57,208 nt of DNA. It comes from Bacillota bacterium. GTDB lineage: Bacteria; Bacillota; Sulfobacillia; JAIMAT01. This document shows positions 20,791-28,644 of this stretch, piece by piece; positions within the stretch are counted from its first letter, which is position 1; each line of letters begins with the position of its first letter. A model generated the notes under the pieces. That model searched no databases. It was not told the origin of the DNA and saw only the letters and a list, made by a program, of their open reading frames with translations. The position numbers were made by a program, and so were the translations under genes. Location: positions 1-57,208 of the forward strand of contig JASBVS010000022.1 in the NCBI GenBank assembly GCA_029960955.1, read 5' to 3'.

Positions 20791-21085
20791 GGTTCCCACC
20801 TCCGCGGTTGGCTCCGGCTCGTCCGGCCGCCCGGAACGAACTCCCTCGCCGGCCATCTCCTTCGCTCCGGCAGCCTTCAGGTCCATTCTCCCACGCCTGC
20901 CAGCCCGAGCGCTGCGGAGAGCCGTTGCACCGCCGAGAGCCGGTGCACCATCCCCGGCGTCGTGCGGCCGGCTTGGCGGAGGTCGCGCAACACGCAGTCG
21001 AGGCGGCGCGGGCGCCCTGCCCGGCCGCCCGTGCCGCCCCGCTCGCCGCCGTCTCCGCTTGGCCCGGCGGTTCAGCCGCCCCGCC

Positions 21086-22174
21086 TCACGGGGCCACCGC
21101 GCCGTTCGCCGCCGCGCCGGCGCCGTCCGCCAGGCCGGCCGCGCGCCGGCCGGGCTTGGGCAGCCCCTCGGGCAGCGCCTGCACCGGCAGGACGCCGGGC
21201 AGGATCCACTTCTCCCACATCTCGTCGACCTTGGCCTGGAAGTAGTCGACGTCCTCCTCCGTGAAGTGGGCGAAGCGGCCCTGGCGCATCAGGTACTCCC
21301 GGACGGGCTTCCGCTTCCGCCGGCCCTCCACGATCTGCCGGGTGATGCCGTTGTACTGGAGCTCGCCCTCGATCACCTCCCAGAGCGGGACGATGCCGCA
21401 CTCGACGGCCAGCTGGCCCAGCTCCCGCGAGTAGCGCGGATCGAAGTCCCAGCCCTTGGGGCAGGCGTCGTGGACGTGGAGGTAGGTGGGTCCGCCCACG
21501 CGCAGCGCCGTGCGGATCTTGTTCATCACGTCGACGCCGAAGGCGGCGCTGGCCGAGCCGATGTAGCGCGCCTCGGGATGGCCCGCCACCAGCATCCCCG
21601 GCGTGTTCTTCTTCCAGCGGTCCTGGGTGATGCGCTTGACCGTCCCGCTCGGCGTGAAGGCCGTCACCGCACCCCAGGGGGTGCTGCCCGAAGCCTGGAT
21701 GTCGGTGTTGGCGTAGGACTCGTTGTCGTAGAGGATGATCAGCACGTTGTACTGCGTGTGCTGCAGCGCCGCCGAGATGGCCGAGAGGCCCATGTCGGCC
21801 CCGCCGCCGTCGCCGGCGATGCCGATCACGTTGATCGGCTCCTCCGCCAGCTTCCCCTTCCGCTGCTGGACGGCGTAGCCGGCGGCGGCGCCGATGACCG
21901 CCGAGCCGGTGGCGCCCAGCTGCGTGTGCATCCACGGGATCACCCAGGGCGTCGCGTAGTAGCTCGTGTTGGCCACGTACATGCAGCCCGTGGCGCCGAT
22001 GGTGACCGTCCTGGGCCCGGCCGCCTTGGCCAGGTACTTCATCAGGAGCGCCGAGTGGCAGCCCTGGCACGTGCGGTGGCCGGAGGTGTAGAACTCCTCC
22101 ACCGGCACGTCGCGGATGGTCCGGATCGGCGCCAGCTCCGGCCGCTCCTGAGGCCGCGTCTGCGTGATCGCCAT
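21086..22174 (-). CDS. 2-oxoacid:ferredoxin oxidoreductase, beta subunit (probable oxalate oxidoreductase)
   Basis: TPP-binding beta subunit of about 362 residues. Cluster cysteines are visible at C36, C39 and C64 (HRTCQGC, GATGCMYV) and C238 (HDACPKGW). The TPP site is GIAGDGGGADMG followed by DNESYANTDIQASGSTPWG. Length is typical, with a Gly/Ala-rich C-terminal tail. The start is taken at the ATG of MAITQTR because GGGAGGTGG lies upstream; a GTG four codons earlier is possible. It is the last gene of a gamma/delta-alpha-beta operon, next to an oxalate:formate-type antiporter. Together with the alpha-subunit motif this points to oxalate rather than pyruvate. Confidence 0.88.
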   Translation of the reverse strand: MAITQTRPQERPELAPIRTIRDVPVEEFYTSGHRTCQGCHSALLMKYLAKAAGPRTVTIGATGCMYVANTSYYATPWVIPWMHTQLGATGSAVIGAAAGYAVQQRKGKLAEEPINVIGIAGDGGGADMGLSAISAALQHTQYNVLIILYDNESYANTDIQASGSTPWGAVTAFTPSGTVKRITQDRWKKNTPGMLVAGHPEARYIGSASAAFGVDVMNKIRTALRVGGPTYLHVHDACPKGWDFDPRYSRELGQLAVECGIVPLWEVIEGELQYNGITRQIVEGRRKRKPVREYLMRQGRFAHFTEEDVDYFQAKVDEMWEKWILPGVLPVQALPEGLPKPGRRAAGLADGAGAAANGAVAP

Positions 22175-22202
22175 CTTCCTTTCCACCTCCCGGCCGAACG
22201 CC

Positions 22203-23435
22203 TTATTCCACAGGGCCGCGGACGCCGATCCAGTGGGCGCTCTCCGCCCCCAGGTCGCCGGCGGCCGCCTGCTCCAGCTTCGCCTCGATCTGGAAGACGT
22301 CGTCCACCGAGACCTCGCGCCCGCCCAGGCCCGCGATGAAGCCGATCACCGGCGGCCGGTCCTCGAGGTCGTAGAGCGCGCTGCGCACCTCGTTGTAGAC
22401 CGCCCCGCCGTGGCGCGTCGAACCGTACGAGTAGTCGCGGTCGACCACTCCCACCCCCTTCCGCCCGTGCAGCAAGCGCCTCAGCTCCTCGTCCGGGAAG
22501 GGACGGAACCACTTGATCCGCAGGAAGCCGACGCGCTTGCCCTCTTCGCGCAGCTGGTCGACCGCCACCTTGATCGGCATCGCCACCGTCCCCATGCCGA
22601 TCAGCACGTAGTCGGCGTCCTCGACCCGGTAGGTCTCCACGAAGGGGTCCGGATCGCCCCGCCCCGTCAGCCGCTTCAGCTCCGCGTACGCCTCCGCGAT
22701 CACCCCGCGCGCCCGGCGCATGGCCGCGTCGGACTGCTTGCGCGTCTCCATCACCCAGTCCTCGTTGTACTGGGGCGCGATGGAGATGGGGTTGTCGGGG
22801 TGGAAGCGCCGCTTCTTCAGGTCGTACGGCGGCAGGAAGGCCTCCACCAGATCCTTCTCCGGCACCAGCACCAGGTGCTGCGAGTGCGTCAGGAAGGCGC
22901 CGTCCATCGAGAGCGCGCAGGGCAGCGAGACGCGCGCGTCCTCCGCCACCCGGTAGGCCAAGAGCGTCGCGTCCAGCGCCTCCTGCCCCTCCGCCACCCA
23001 GTAGAGCAGCCAGCCCGAGTCGCGCACCATCAGCGCGTCGTTGTGCTCCACGCCGAAGGCGCCCGGGTCGTCCAGCGCCCGGTTGCCCACCAGCGCCACC
23101 ACCGGCAGCCGCAGCGCCGCCGTCACCACGATGGCCTCCATGGCGTACATCCAGCCCACGCCCGAGGAGCCCACGAAGACCCGCGCCCCCGTCGCCGAGG
23201 CGTGCTTGACGATCTCGAACTGCGAGTGCTCGCTCTCGGCCACGATGAAGTCCGCGTCCATCTGGCCGTTGGCGATCATCTTGGCCACCGAGGACATCAC
23301 GCTGTCGTAGGGACGGATCGGATAGCCCGCCATCACGTCCACGTCGGCCAGCCGCAGCGCCTGCGCCACCGCCTCCGTCCCCGTGATCAGCTCCTCGTGC
23401 TGCGCGAACCTCCGCGAAACCTCCGTCATCGCCAT
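22203..23435 (-). CDS. 2-oxoacid:ferredoxin oxidoreductase, alpha subunit with oxalate-type active-site motif
   Basis: Alpha subunit of 410 residues, with the pyrimidine-binding domain (GTEAVAQALRLADVDVMAGY; EHSQFEIVKHASATGARVFV; GVGWMYAMEAIVVTAALRLP) and a C-terminal transketolase-like domain (YVLIGMGTVAMPIKVAVDQL, FLRIKWFRPFP). At residues 38-43 the sequence is YPIRPY, where pyruvate enzymes have YPITPSS. A YPIRPY motif with an Arg and Tyr that bind substrate is, as I recall, characteristic of the Moorella oxalate oxidoreductase. The predicted reaction is oxalate plus oxidised ferredoxin to two CO2 and reduced ferredoxin. The start ATG has GGAAGG upstream and touches the gamma/delta stop. 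Confidence 0.9.
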   Translation of the reverse strand: MAMTEVSRRFAQHEELITGTEAVAQALRLADVDVMAGYPIRPYDSVMSSVAKMIANGQMDADFIVAESEHSQFEIVKHASATGARVFVGSSGVGWMYAMEAIVVTAALRLPVVALVGNRALDDPGAFGVEHNDALMVRDSGWLLYWVAEGQEALDATLLAYRVAEDARVSLPCALSMDGAFLTHSQHLVLVPEKDLVEAFLPPYDLKKRRFHPDNPISIAPQYNEDWVMETRKQSDAAMRRARGVIAEAYAELKRLTGRGDPDPFVETYRVEDADYVLIGMGTVAMPIKVAVDQLREEGKRVGFLRIKWFRPFPDEELRRLLHGRKGVGVVDRDYSYGSTRHGGAVYNEVRSALYDLEDRPPVIGFIAGLGGREVSVDDVFQIEAKLEQAAAGDLGAESAHWIGVRGPVE

Positions 23436-24514
23436 CAGGCGCTCACCTTCCTCCGGCTCGACCGCGCGGTCACCCGCTCCCGCTCCAGAAGCCCCTGGAA
23501 GAACTGGCGGTAGGCCGCCCGATCCGCCTTCCACTCCTCGTACAGGTCGCGGTTGTCCGCGAAGGCCAGCTCGTCGACCATGACGATGCAGTCGTCGACC
23601 GGGCAGACCTCCGCGCAGATGCCGCAGCCGCAGCACGCCTCGTACTCGGGGTTGTAGTACCCCTCCGGCGTCAGCTCGAAGACCGAGTCGGGGCACTCGA
23701 CGAAGCACTGCTTGCACTGCGTGCAGACGTCGAAGTCGATCACCGGCCGCTCCGAGCGCGTCGTGAACTTCTTGAAGGCCTCCTGCCGGCCGCCGCGCGG
23801 CGCCGCCGGCACGATGATCGCCTCCGCCATCTCCGTCCACTCGGGCAGCTTCACCGGCTCGTAGGTGTTGGGGGCGCCCACCCCCGCCGGCACGGTGCCG
23901 ACCTGCACCTCCCGGTAGCCCTGGCGCAGCCAGTCGAGGTGCTGCTCGGCCTTCGGCCCCTTGCCCACCTCCTTCTCCAGCTCCTCCAGCCCGACGACCT
24001 CCGGGATCAGCCGCGCGATCGCCCCCAGCACCCGGAACTCCGTCCCGTCGTCGTGGTAGACCCAGAGCCCCGAGAAGGACTTCTCCCCCGGCAGGATGGC
24101 CAGCCGCCACTCGAAGGGAAGCCGCGGGATGAACTCCAGCAGCTTGGCGCGCTCGTGCTCGCTGACCACCAGCAGCGCGCCCCCCTCGCGCAGGCCCAGG
24201 TGGATCGGCCGGATCCCGTACCAGGCCCAGGACTCGTGCCCCTTGGCCAGCGTGTCGTCCAGCGCCGCGATCAGCCGGATGTTGTCCGGCTCGTACTTGG
24301 CCATCTCCACGTGCAGCTCGTCCTGGCTCTCCGCGATCACCGCGAACTGCTTCGCCGGGATCCCGTTCCGCTCCGGCGAGTCCGAGTAGCGCGAGATCGT
24401 GCCGCCGATCTTGCCCGAGTGCCGCGACGCCTTGACCAGCGTCTTGACGATGTTGCCCGCCAGGATCTTCTGGAAGATCCCGCGGTATGTCACGTCGACC
24501 GAACCGCTAGCCAA
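23435..24514 (-). CDS. 2-oxoacid:ferredoxin oxidoreductase, fused gamma-delta subunit
   Basis: A 359-residue fusion. Residues about 1-200 are the gamma domain (GIFQKILAGNIVKTLVKAS, GGTISRYSDSPERNGIPAK). The C-terminal part is a delta-type dicluster ferredoxin with Cys at 264, 267, 270, 274 and 294, 297, 300, 304. A fused gamma-delta chain with separate alpha and beta chains is the arrangement of the oxalate oxidoreductase of Moorella. The gene starts with TTG (GGGGGGAG 6-7 bases upstream) and is first in its operon. A GGTAT..ATACC palindrome lies about 45 bases upstream. Confidence 0.9.
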   Translation of the reverse strand: MASGSVDVTYRGIFQKILAGNIVKTLVKASRHSGKIGGTISRYSDSPERNGIPAKQFAVIAESQDELHVEMAKYEPDNIRLIAALDDTLAKGHESWAWYGIRPIHLGLREGGALLVVSEHERAKLLEFIPRLPFEWRLAILPGEKSFSGLWVYHDDGTEFRVLGAIARLIPEVVGLEELEKEVGKGPKAEQHLDWLRQGYREVQVGTVPAGVGAPNTYEPVKLPEWTEMAEAIIVPAAPRGGRQEAFKKFTTRSERPVIDFDVCTQCKQCFVECPDSVFELTPEGYYNPEYEACCGCGICAEVCPVDDCIVMVDELAFADNRDLYEEWKADRAAYRQFFQGLLERERVTARSSRRKVSA

Positions 24515-24555
24515 CTCGCTCTCCCCCCTTCACCCAGCCCGATTGGGGCCGTAGT

Positions 24556-24572
24556 TGGTATACGGCATACCA
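24556..24572. promoter_or_regulatory. GntR-type operator 1, ahead of the oxidoreductase operon
   Basis: TGGTATACGGCATACCA, a 17-bp palindrome with one mismatched pair. It matches the perfect palindrome ahead of oxlT. The TGGTAT...ATACCA form suits FadR/FCD-type GntR regulators. Located about 45 bases upstream of the first start codon, it could overlap the promoter. Confidence 0.65.
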
Positions 24573-24703
24573 TTTGCAATCCCTTCCCGGCGTGGCTGGC
24601 GCCGGCGGGGAGCCGGCCCCTGCGTGGCGGACCGGCGCGACGAGCGCGCCCGCAGCCGGCTCCCCCGAACTTCCCCCGTTCGACCCGAGGCCGCCCCGTG
24701 CGG

Positions 24704-26041
24704 TCAGTGCGAGGCCGCCCGGCCAGCGGCCGGGGCCGTCATCTCCACCATCTGCCGCGCCTGCTCGGCGGTCCGCCTGGCCAGCGGCCTCAGCCAGACC
24801 AGCGCCAGGATCGCGTCCACCGCGCTGGCGATCACCATGGCCCAGAAGACCGGCACCCAACTCCCGTTCTCCACCGCGGCCATCGCCGCCACCGGCCCGG
24901 AGAAGATCGAGGCGACGCCCTTGGCCGTGTACAGGAAGCCGTAGTTGGTCGTCGCCCAGGTCCGGCCGTAGAGGTCACCCACCGCCGCCGGGAAGAGCGA
25001 GAAGATCTCGCCCCAGGAGAAGAACGCCAGCCCCGAGAGGACGATGAACCAGACGGGATGGCCGATCAGCTGCATCAGGACCAGAATCGTCAAGGCCTGG
25101 ATGGCGAAGGCGATGAACATGGCGTTCTCGCGGCCGATGTGATCGGAGACCCAGCCCCAGAAGGGACGGGTGAGCCCGTTCAGGATCCGGTCGAGCTGGA
25201 TAGCCAGGACCACCGCCGTCAGGCCGAAGGCCACGACCACCTTGTCGACGTGATACTGCTGCGCGATGTCGTTGATCTGCGCCGTGACCACCAGGCCGCT
25301 GAAGGCCATCAGGGTCATCATCAGGTAGAGCAGCCAGAAGGATCCCTGCCGGAACATCTGGGCGGGCGTCAGATCCGCCTTGGACGTGGTCACCCGCTGG
25401 ACGTGCGCGGCTTCGCGCTCGGCCCAGCCGGGCGGCATCCAGCCCTTCGGCGGCTGGACCATGAAGTAGCCTGCCGCCATGGCGGCGACGCCCTGGATGA
25501 TTCCCCAGACGATGAAGGCGTGCTGGTACCCGCTGGAGGCGATCATCGCCGCGATGGGGGCGACGGTGATCGCCGTGCCGATGCCGTAGGCGCCCGCCGT
25601 CATGCCCGCTGCCAGTCCCCGGCGGTCGGGGAACCACTTGAGCGCGTTGCCCATCGCCGTCGCGTAGACCGTCCCGGCCCCGACGCCGCCCAGGGCGTAC
25701 CAGAAGTAGAGCGCCCAGAGGCTGTGGGCGAGGCCCGCACCGATCCAGCCCAGGCCGGCGAGGAAGCCGCCCGCCAGCATGAGCGGGCGGATACCGAAGC
25801 GGTCCGCGAGATAGCCCTCCGCGGGGTCCAGCCAGGTCTCGGCGAGCACGAAGAGCGAGAAGGCCACCTGCACGGCGGCCAGCGAGGCGTGCAGGCTCGA
25901 CTGGAGCGGCGTGGTGAAGAGCGTCCAGGCATACTGCAGGTTGGCGATCGCCATCATGGCGATGATGCCGGCTACCAGCTGCCACCAGCGGTTGACGATG
26001 CGCGTGTTCGCGGCCGGCAAGGCCGCTTGAGCGGAGGACAT
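24704..26041 (-). CDS. OxlT-like oxalate:formate antiporter family MFS transporter
   Basis: Major facilitator of about 445 residues and 12 helices from the oxalate/formate antiporter (OFA) family. Supporting motifs are [80 protein letters not shown] and [20 protein letters not shown]. OxlT of Oxalobacter exchanges oxalate for formate. Here the neighbouring enzyme would yield CO2, so uptake of oxalate by another mode or exchange with another anion is equally possible. The ATG at 26041 has AAGGGGGAGGGAG upstream. A good promoter and a perfect operator lie 120-180 bases upstream. Confidence 0.9.
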   Translation of the reverse strand: MSSAQAALPAANTRIVNRWWQLVAGIIAMMAIANLQYAWTLFTTPLQSSLHASLAAVQVAFSLFVLAETWLDPAEGYLADRFGIRPLMLAGGFLAGLGWIGAGLAHSLWALYFWYALGGVGAGTVYATAMGNALKWFPDRRGLAAGMTAGAYGIGTAITVAPIAAMIASSGYQHAFIVWGIIQGVAAMAAGYFMVQPPKGWMPPGWAEREAAHVQRVTTSKADLTPAQMFRQGSFWLLYLMMTLMAFSGLVVTAQINDIAQQYHVDKVVVAFGLTAVVLAIQLDRILNGLTRPFWGWVSDHIGRENAMFIAFAIQALTILVLMQLIGHPVWFIVLSGLAFFSWGEIFSLFPAAVGDLYGRTWATTNYGFLYTAKGVASIFSGPVAAMAAVENGSWVPVFWAMVIASAVDAILALVWLRPLARRTAEQARQMVEMTAPAAGRAASH

Positions 26042-26161
26042 GCCAGCTCCCTCCCCCTTGGCCGCACCGCGGTTCCGCCCTGACCGGTGCGGCTCAACCC
26101 GTTGCTGCGGATCTTCCGTCCACCGTCTCTGCGGGCGGCCCCGAGGCGCCACCTCGAGGGC

Positions 26162-26178
26162 CGGTATGCCGCATACCG
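26162..26178. promoter_or_regulatory. GntR-type operator 2, ahead of oxlT (perfect palindrome)
   Basis: CGGTATGCCGCATACCG, a perfect 17-bp palindrome. It begins about 14 bases beyond the predicted -10 of the left-going oxlT promoter, so a bound repressor would sit on the transcription start. It shares its arms with the site at 24556-24572. Confidence 0.72.
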
Positions 26179-26191
26179 TCCGCCTGAGGCG

Positions 26192-26220
26192 AAGGTAGCG
26201 TCTCTTTTCGTCGTTGTCAA
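26192..26220 (-). promoter_or_regulatory. Predicted SigA-type promoter of oxlT
   Basis: Minus-strand TTGACA (26220-26215), a 17-base spacer and TACCTT (26197-26192). Consensus -35 and ideal spacing in a locally AT-richer stretch. It would give a leader of about 145 bases. Confidence 0.6.
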
Positions 26221-26388
26221 CGGCCGGTTTCCGTTTATGCGCAGCGAAACGGGCAGCGCCTTTTCCTTATCAGCGAATCCCTACTTGTACACTACGGATT
26301 CCGAACAGGCGATTGCGTGCAAGGGTTTTCGGGAGGGCCCGGGCCGCCTCGCGCCGGCCGAGCAAGTTCGCGCCGTCACTTTTTCTCC

Positions 26389-26402
26389 ATACGGTATACC
26401 GT
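26389..26402. promoter_or_regulatory. GntR-type operator 3, ahead of the small right-going ORF
   Basis: ATACGGTATACCGT contains the exact palindrome ACGGTATACCGT, and keeps 11 of 15 positions of the operator ahead of the oxidoreductase. It ends 7 bases before the -35 of a right-going promoter. Confidence 0.5.
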
Positions 26403-26409
26403 CCACCCC

Positions 26410-26438
26410 TTGGAAGACGGCTCCGCCGGATTTACACT
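26410..26438 (+). promoter_or_regulatory. Predicted promoter of the 49-residue ORF
   Basis: TTGGAA (26410-26415), a 17-base spacer and TACACT (26433-26438), four of six matches in each hexamer. It drives towards the small ORF at 26547 and is flanked upstream by operator 3. Confidence 0.45.
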
Positions 26439-26479
26439 ATGCGCGTGGGCGTCGCTGCGAACGGCGTGGCGTCCTCGCC

Positions 26480-26517
26480 GGGATCGGCTCAAAAACCACC
26501 GGGATCGGTCAAAAAAC
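26480..26517 (+). repeat. Direct repeat in the leader of the small ORF
   Basis: GGGATCGGCTCAAAAACC (26480) and GGGATCGGTCAAAAAACC (26501) repeat with a 21-base period, two helical turns. They lie between the predicted promoter and the ribosome site of the small ORF. They may be a protein-binding site or an RNA element. Confidence 0.5.
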
Positions 26518-26546
26518 CGCACTCAGTCTTTCGGGGGTGAGGGACG

Positions 26547-26696
26547 GTGGTGGTCACTGAGCTGATCGCGGTGCTCGGCCTTGCGCTGTTCGCCGCGATG
26601 GGCTTCGTCCAGGCGCGCTCCGAGAGCGCGCGCCTGGCGAGGCGCGAGGCAGGCCGGCCCGCCTTGCGCGTGATCAACGGGCGTCGGGTCGCCTAG
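26547..26696 (+). CDS. 49-residue single-pass membrane protein, possible oxalate-regulon member
   Basis: A small ORF beginning GTG-GTG with GGGGGTGAGGG 3-4 bases upstream. Residues 5-20 form one hydrophobic helix (TELIAVLGLALFAAMGFVQA), followed by an Arg-rich cytoplasmic tail ending RVINGRRVA. It has its own predicted promoter with an adjacent GntR-type palindrome, a leader with direct repeats and a strong hairpin 50 bases after the stop. This complete unit argues for a real gene. I do not recognise it; a small transporter or enzyme accessory is one idea, with no direct support. Confidence 0.5.
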   Translation: MVVTELIAVLGLALFAAMGFVQARSESARLARREAGRPALRVINGRRVA

Positions 26697-26746
26697 AGGA
26701 CGCCGGCGGCCGGAGGCCGCTGTGCGGCGCCAGAAGCGGCAGCGGC

Positions 26747-26771
26747 AAGCCGGCCCCTCCGGGGCCGGCTT
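26747..26771 (+). terminator. Hairpin terminator after the small ORF
   Basis: AAGCCGGCCCC pairs perfectly with GGGGCCGGCTT around TCC. An 11-bp stem with a 3-base loop, followed by TCGCGTTCGG rather than a full T run. It separates the small ORF from the GntR gene. Confidence 0.55.
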
Positions 26772-26840
26772 CGCGTTCGGCCGGGCCTGCAAGAGTCGGG
26801 ATGCCGCCCCATCGGGGGGCGGCCGAGGAGGCGAGCGCGG

Positions 26841-27554
26841 GTGAACCTCCCACGCTTGGAGGCGGACCGGTTCCCGGTCGTCGTCGACGAGGTCTCCAAA
26901 GCCATCCGTTCCGCCATTCTCGACGGGACCCTGAGCAAGGGGACCCACCTCGTCGAGCGCGAGCTGGCCGAGCAGCTGGGCGTCAGCCGGACGCCCGTCC
27001 GCGAAGCGCTCCGCCGGCTCGAGCGCGAGGGCCTGCTGGTCTACGAGCCGCGCCGCGGCATGGTGGTCAGCGGTTTCGACGAGCAGTCGGTCCGCGACCT
27101 CTACCTGATGCGCGAGCTGCTGGAGGGGCTGGCTGCGCGCCTGGCCGCCGAGCGGCACGCAGCGGAGGAGCTGGAGGAGCTGGAGAGGCTCCTGCGCGAG
27201 GCCGAGGCCGCGGTGGAGCGCGACGACGTCGACGCGGCCGCGGCCCAGAACGTGGCGCTCACGCTCCAGATCTATCGCATGGCGCACAGTCCGCGCCTGG
27301 AGCAGACGCTGGCGGCCCTGCGCGACTACATCGAAAGCTTCGCCCGCGCCGGCTACCGGGACGACTGCCGGCTCCGGCAGGCGCACCGGGAGCACACGGC
27401 CATCGTGGCGGCGATCCGCGTCGGCGACGGCGCGCTGGCGGAGGAGCTGACGCGCCTGCACGTCCGCCGCTCGCTGGAAAGCTGGCAGCATCTCCAGCCC
27501 GCCCAACCCGCCCAGTCCGCGGAGGCTCTCCCCAAGTCGCGTACCGGCGAGTAG
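26841..27554 (+). CDS. GntR-family (FadR/FCD) regulator, probable oxalate-island regulator
   Basis: A 237-residue regulator with an N-terminal winged helix (AIRSAILDGTLSKGTHLVER, ELAEQLGVSRTPVREALRRL, EREGLLVYEPRRGMVV) and an all-helical FCD effector domain with probable metal-binding His residues (MAHSPRL, AHREHTAIV, LHVRRS). GGAGG lies 9 bases before the GTG start. FCD members usually sense small carboxylic acids and bind TNGTNNNACNA-like palindromes. The three GGTAT..ATACC sites at 24556, 26162 and 26389 are the natural candidates. The effector may be oxalate or glyoxylate; this is inference. Confidence 0.92.
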   Translation: MNLPRLEADRFPVVVDEVSKAIRSAILDGTLSKGTHLVERELAEQLGVSRTPVREALRRLEREGLLVYEPRRGMVVSGFDEQSVRDLYLMRELLEGLAARLAAERHAAEELEELERLLREAEAAVERDDVDAAAAQNVALTLQIYRMAHSPRLEQTLAALRDYIESFARAGYRDDCRLRQAHREHTAIVAAIRVGDGALAEELTRLHVRRSLESWQHLQPAQPAQSAEALPKSRTGE

Positions 27555-27620
27555 GGCAGGGGCCGCACCCCTCCTGCTCCCGGTCCACCCCCTCGGGCCG
27601 CCTTTCACCGGTCAGTCCTT

Positions 27621-27710
27621 GTTCCGCATCGATTTCACACCCGGGTCGGCAGGAGTCCGACGAGGCGTGTCGAACGGGGCGTCAAATCCTCCGGAACTCG
27701 GTTTCCGCAT
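27621..27710. promoter_or_regulatory. IclR-type half-sites upstream of the second IclR gene
   Basis: GTTCCGCATC at 27621-27630 is identical to the half-site in the glc operator, and GGAACTCGGTTTCCGCAT at 27693-27710 carries GGAA and TTCC arms. Both lie in the 178-base gap before the start chosen for the second IclR gene, suggesting auto- or cross-regulation. Confidence 0.4.
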
Positions 27711-27732
27711 AGGAGACGCGATCCGCAGGGAG

Positions 27733-28644
27733 GTGTCTTCCTCGCCGACTCCGCCCATCACGTCGCTGGCCCGGGCGCTCCGGCTCCTCGAGCAGTTCAC
27801 CGCCCGCCAGGACGAGTGGGGCGTGCGCGAGCTCGCGCTGGCCACGGGCATGAGCAAGGCGACCGTCTCCAAGGTGATGGCCACGCTGCGCGCGTACGGC
27901 TACGTCGTCCAGGACCCGCTGACCAGGCGTTACCGCCTGGGTCCCGCCTTCATCTCCGGCGGTCGCGTGGCCGCGCGCAGGCTGAACGTCGTCGAGGCGG
28001 CACGCCCTCTCCTGGAGCGGCTGGCCGCCCAGACCGGCGAGACGGCCGTCCTGATGCTCCGCGCCGGCTTCCGCTCGGTCTGCGTCGCCATCGCCGACGC
28101 GCCTCGCCCCATCCGTGTCGCGGCGACGGTGGGACGGTACGCCTCGCTCCACGCAGGCGCCTCCAACAAGCCGATTCTGGCCTTCCTCGGCGACGAGGAG
28201 ATCGAGGAGTACCTCGCCTCGCCCTTCTTCGTGCCGCGCGGCCCGCGCTCCATCGCGGATCCCGCGGCCATGCGGGCGCACCTGGCCGAGATCCGCCGCG
28301 CGGGCTTCGCCACCAGCGAGTCCGAGGTGGAACCCGGGGTGAGCGCTTGCGGCGCGCCCGTATTCGCGTCGGGGGGCGTGGTCGTCGGCGCCGTCAGCGT
28401 CAGCGGCCCCTCCGACCGGCTGACCGGCGAGGCGATGGCGGAGGCGACCGGGCACGTACGGCGGGCGGCGGAGGAACTGAGTCGCGCGCTCGGCTGGCGG
28501 GGCGAGGACGGCCGGTTGCGGGGCTCGGAAGACCCGTCGAAGCAAGAAGGAGGGGGAGCCTATGTTGCGGCGGCTGGGCCGGGTGGGCCTGGTGACGGTC
28601 GCGGTCGCGGCGCTGCTCTTGGCCGGTTGCGGCGGGGGCGGTAG
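27733..28644 (+). CDS. IclR-family transcription regulator (second)
   Basis: A regulator of about 303 residues: HTH domain (SLARALRLLEQFTARQDEWG, GMSKATVSKVMATLRAYGYV) and effector domain (GRYASLHAGASNKPILAF, SEVEPGVSACGAPVFASGGV). I start at the GTG of SSSPTPPITS. The frame is open 114 bases further, but there it runs through the IclR-like half-sites. The 3' end overlaps the following binding-protein gene by 83 bases, so the last 25 or so residues are low-complexity and the pair is probably co-transcribed. Likely regulates the transporter operon. Confidence 0.85.
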   Translation: MSSSPTPPITSLARALRLLEQFTARQDEWGVRELALATGMSKATVSKVMATLRAYGYVVQDPLTRRYRLGPAFISGGRVAARRLNVVEAARPLLERLAAQTGETAVLMLRAGFRSVCVAIADAPRPIRVAATVGRYASLHAGASNKPILAFLGDEEIEEYLASPFFVPRGPRSIADPAAMRAHLAEIRRAGFATSESEVEPGVSACGAPVFASGGVVVGAVSVSGPSDRLTGEAMAEATGHVRRAAEELSRALGWRGEDGRLRGSEDPSKQEGGGAYVAAAGPGGPGDGRGRGAALGRLRRGR

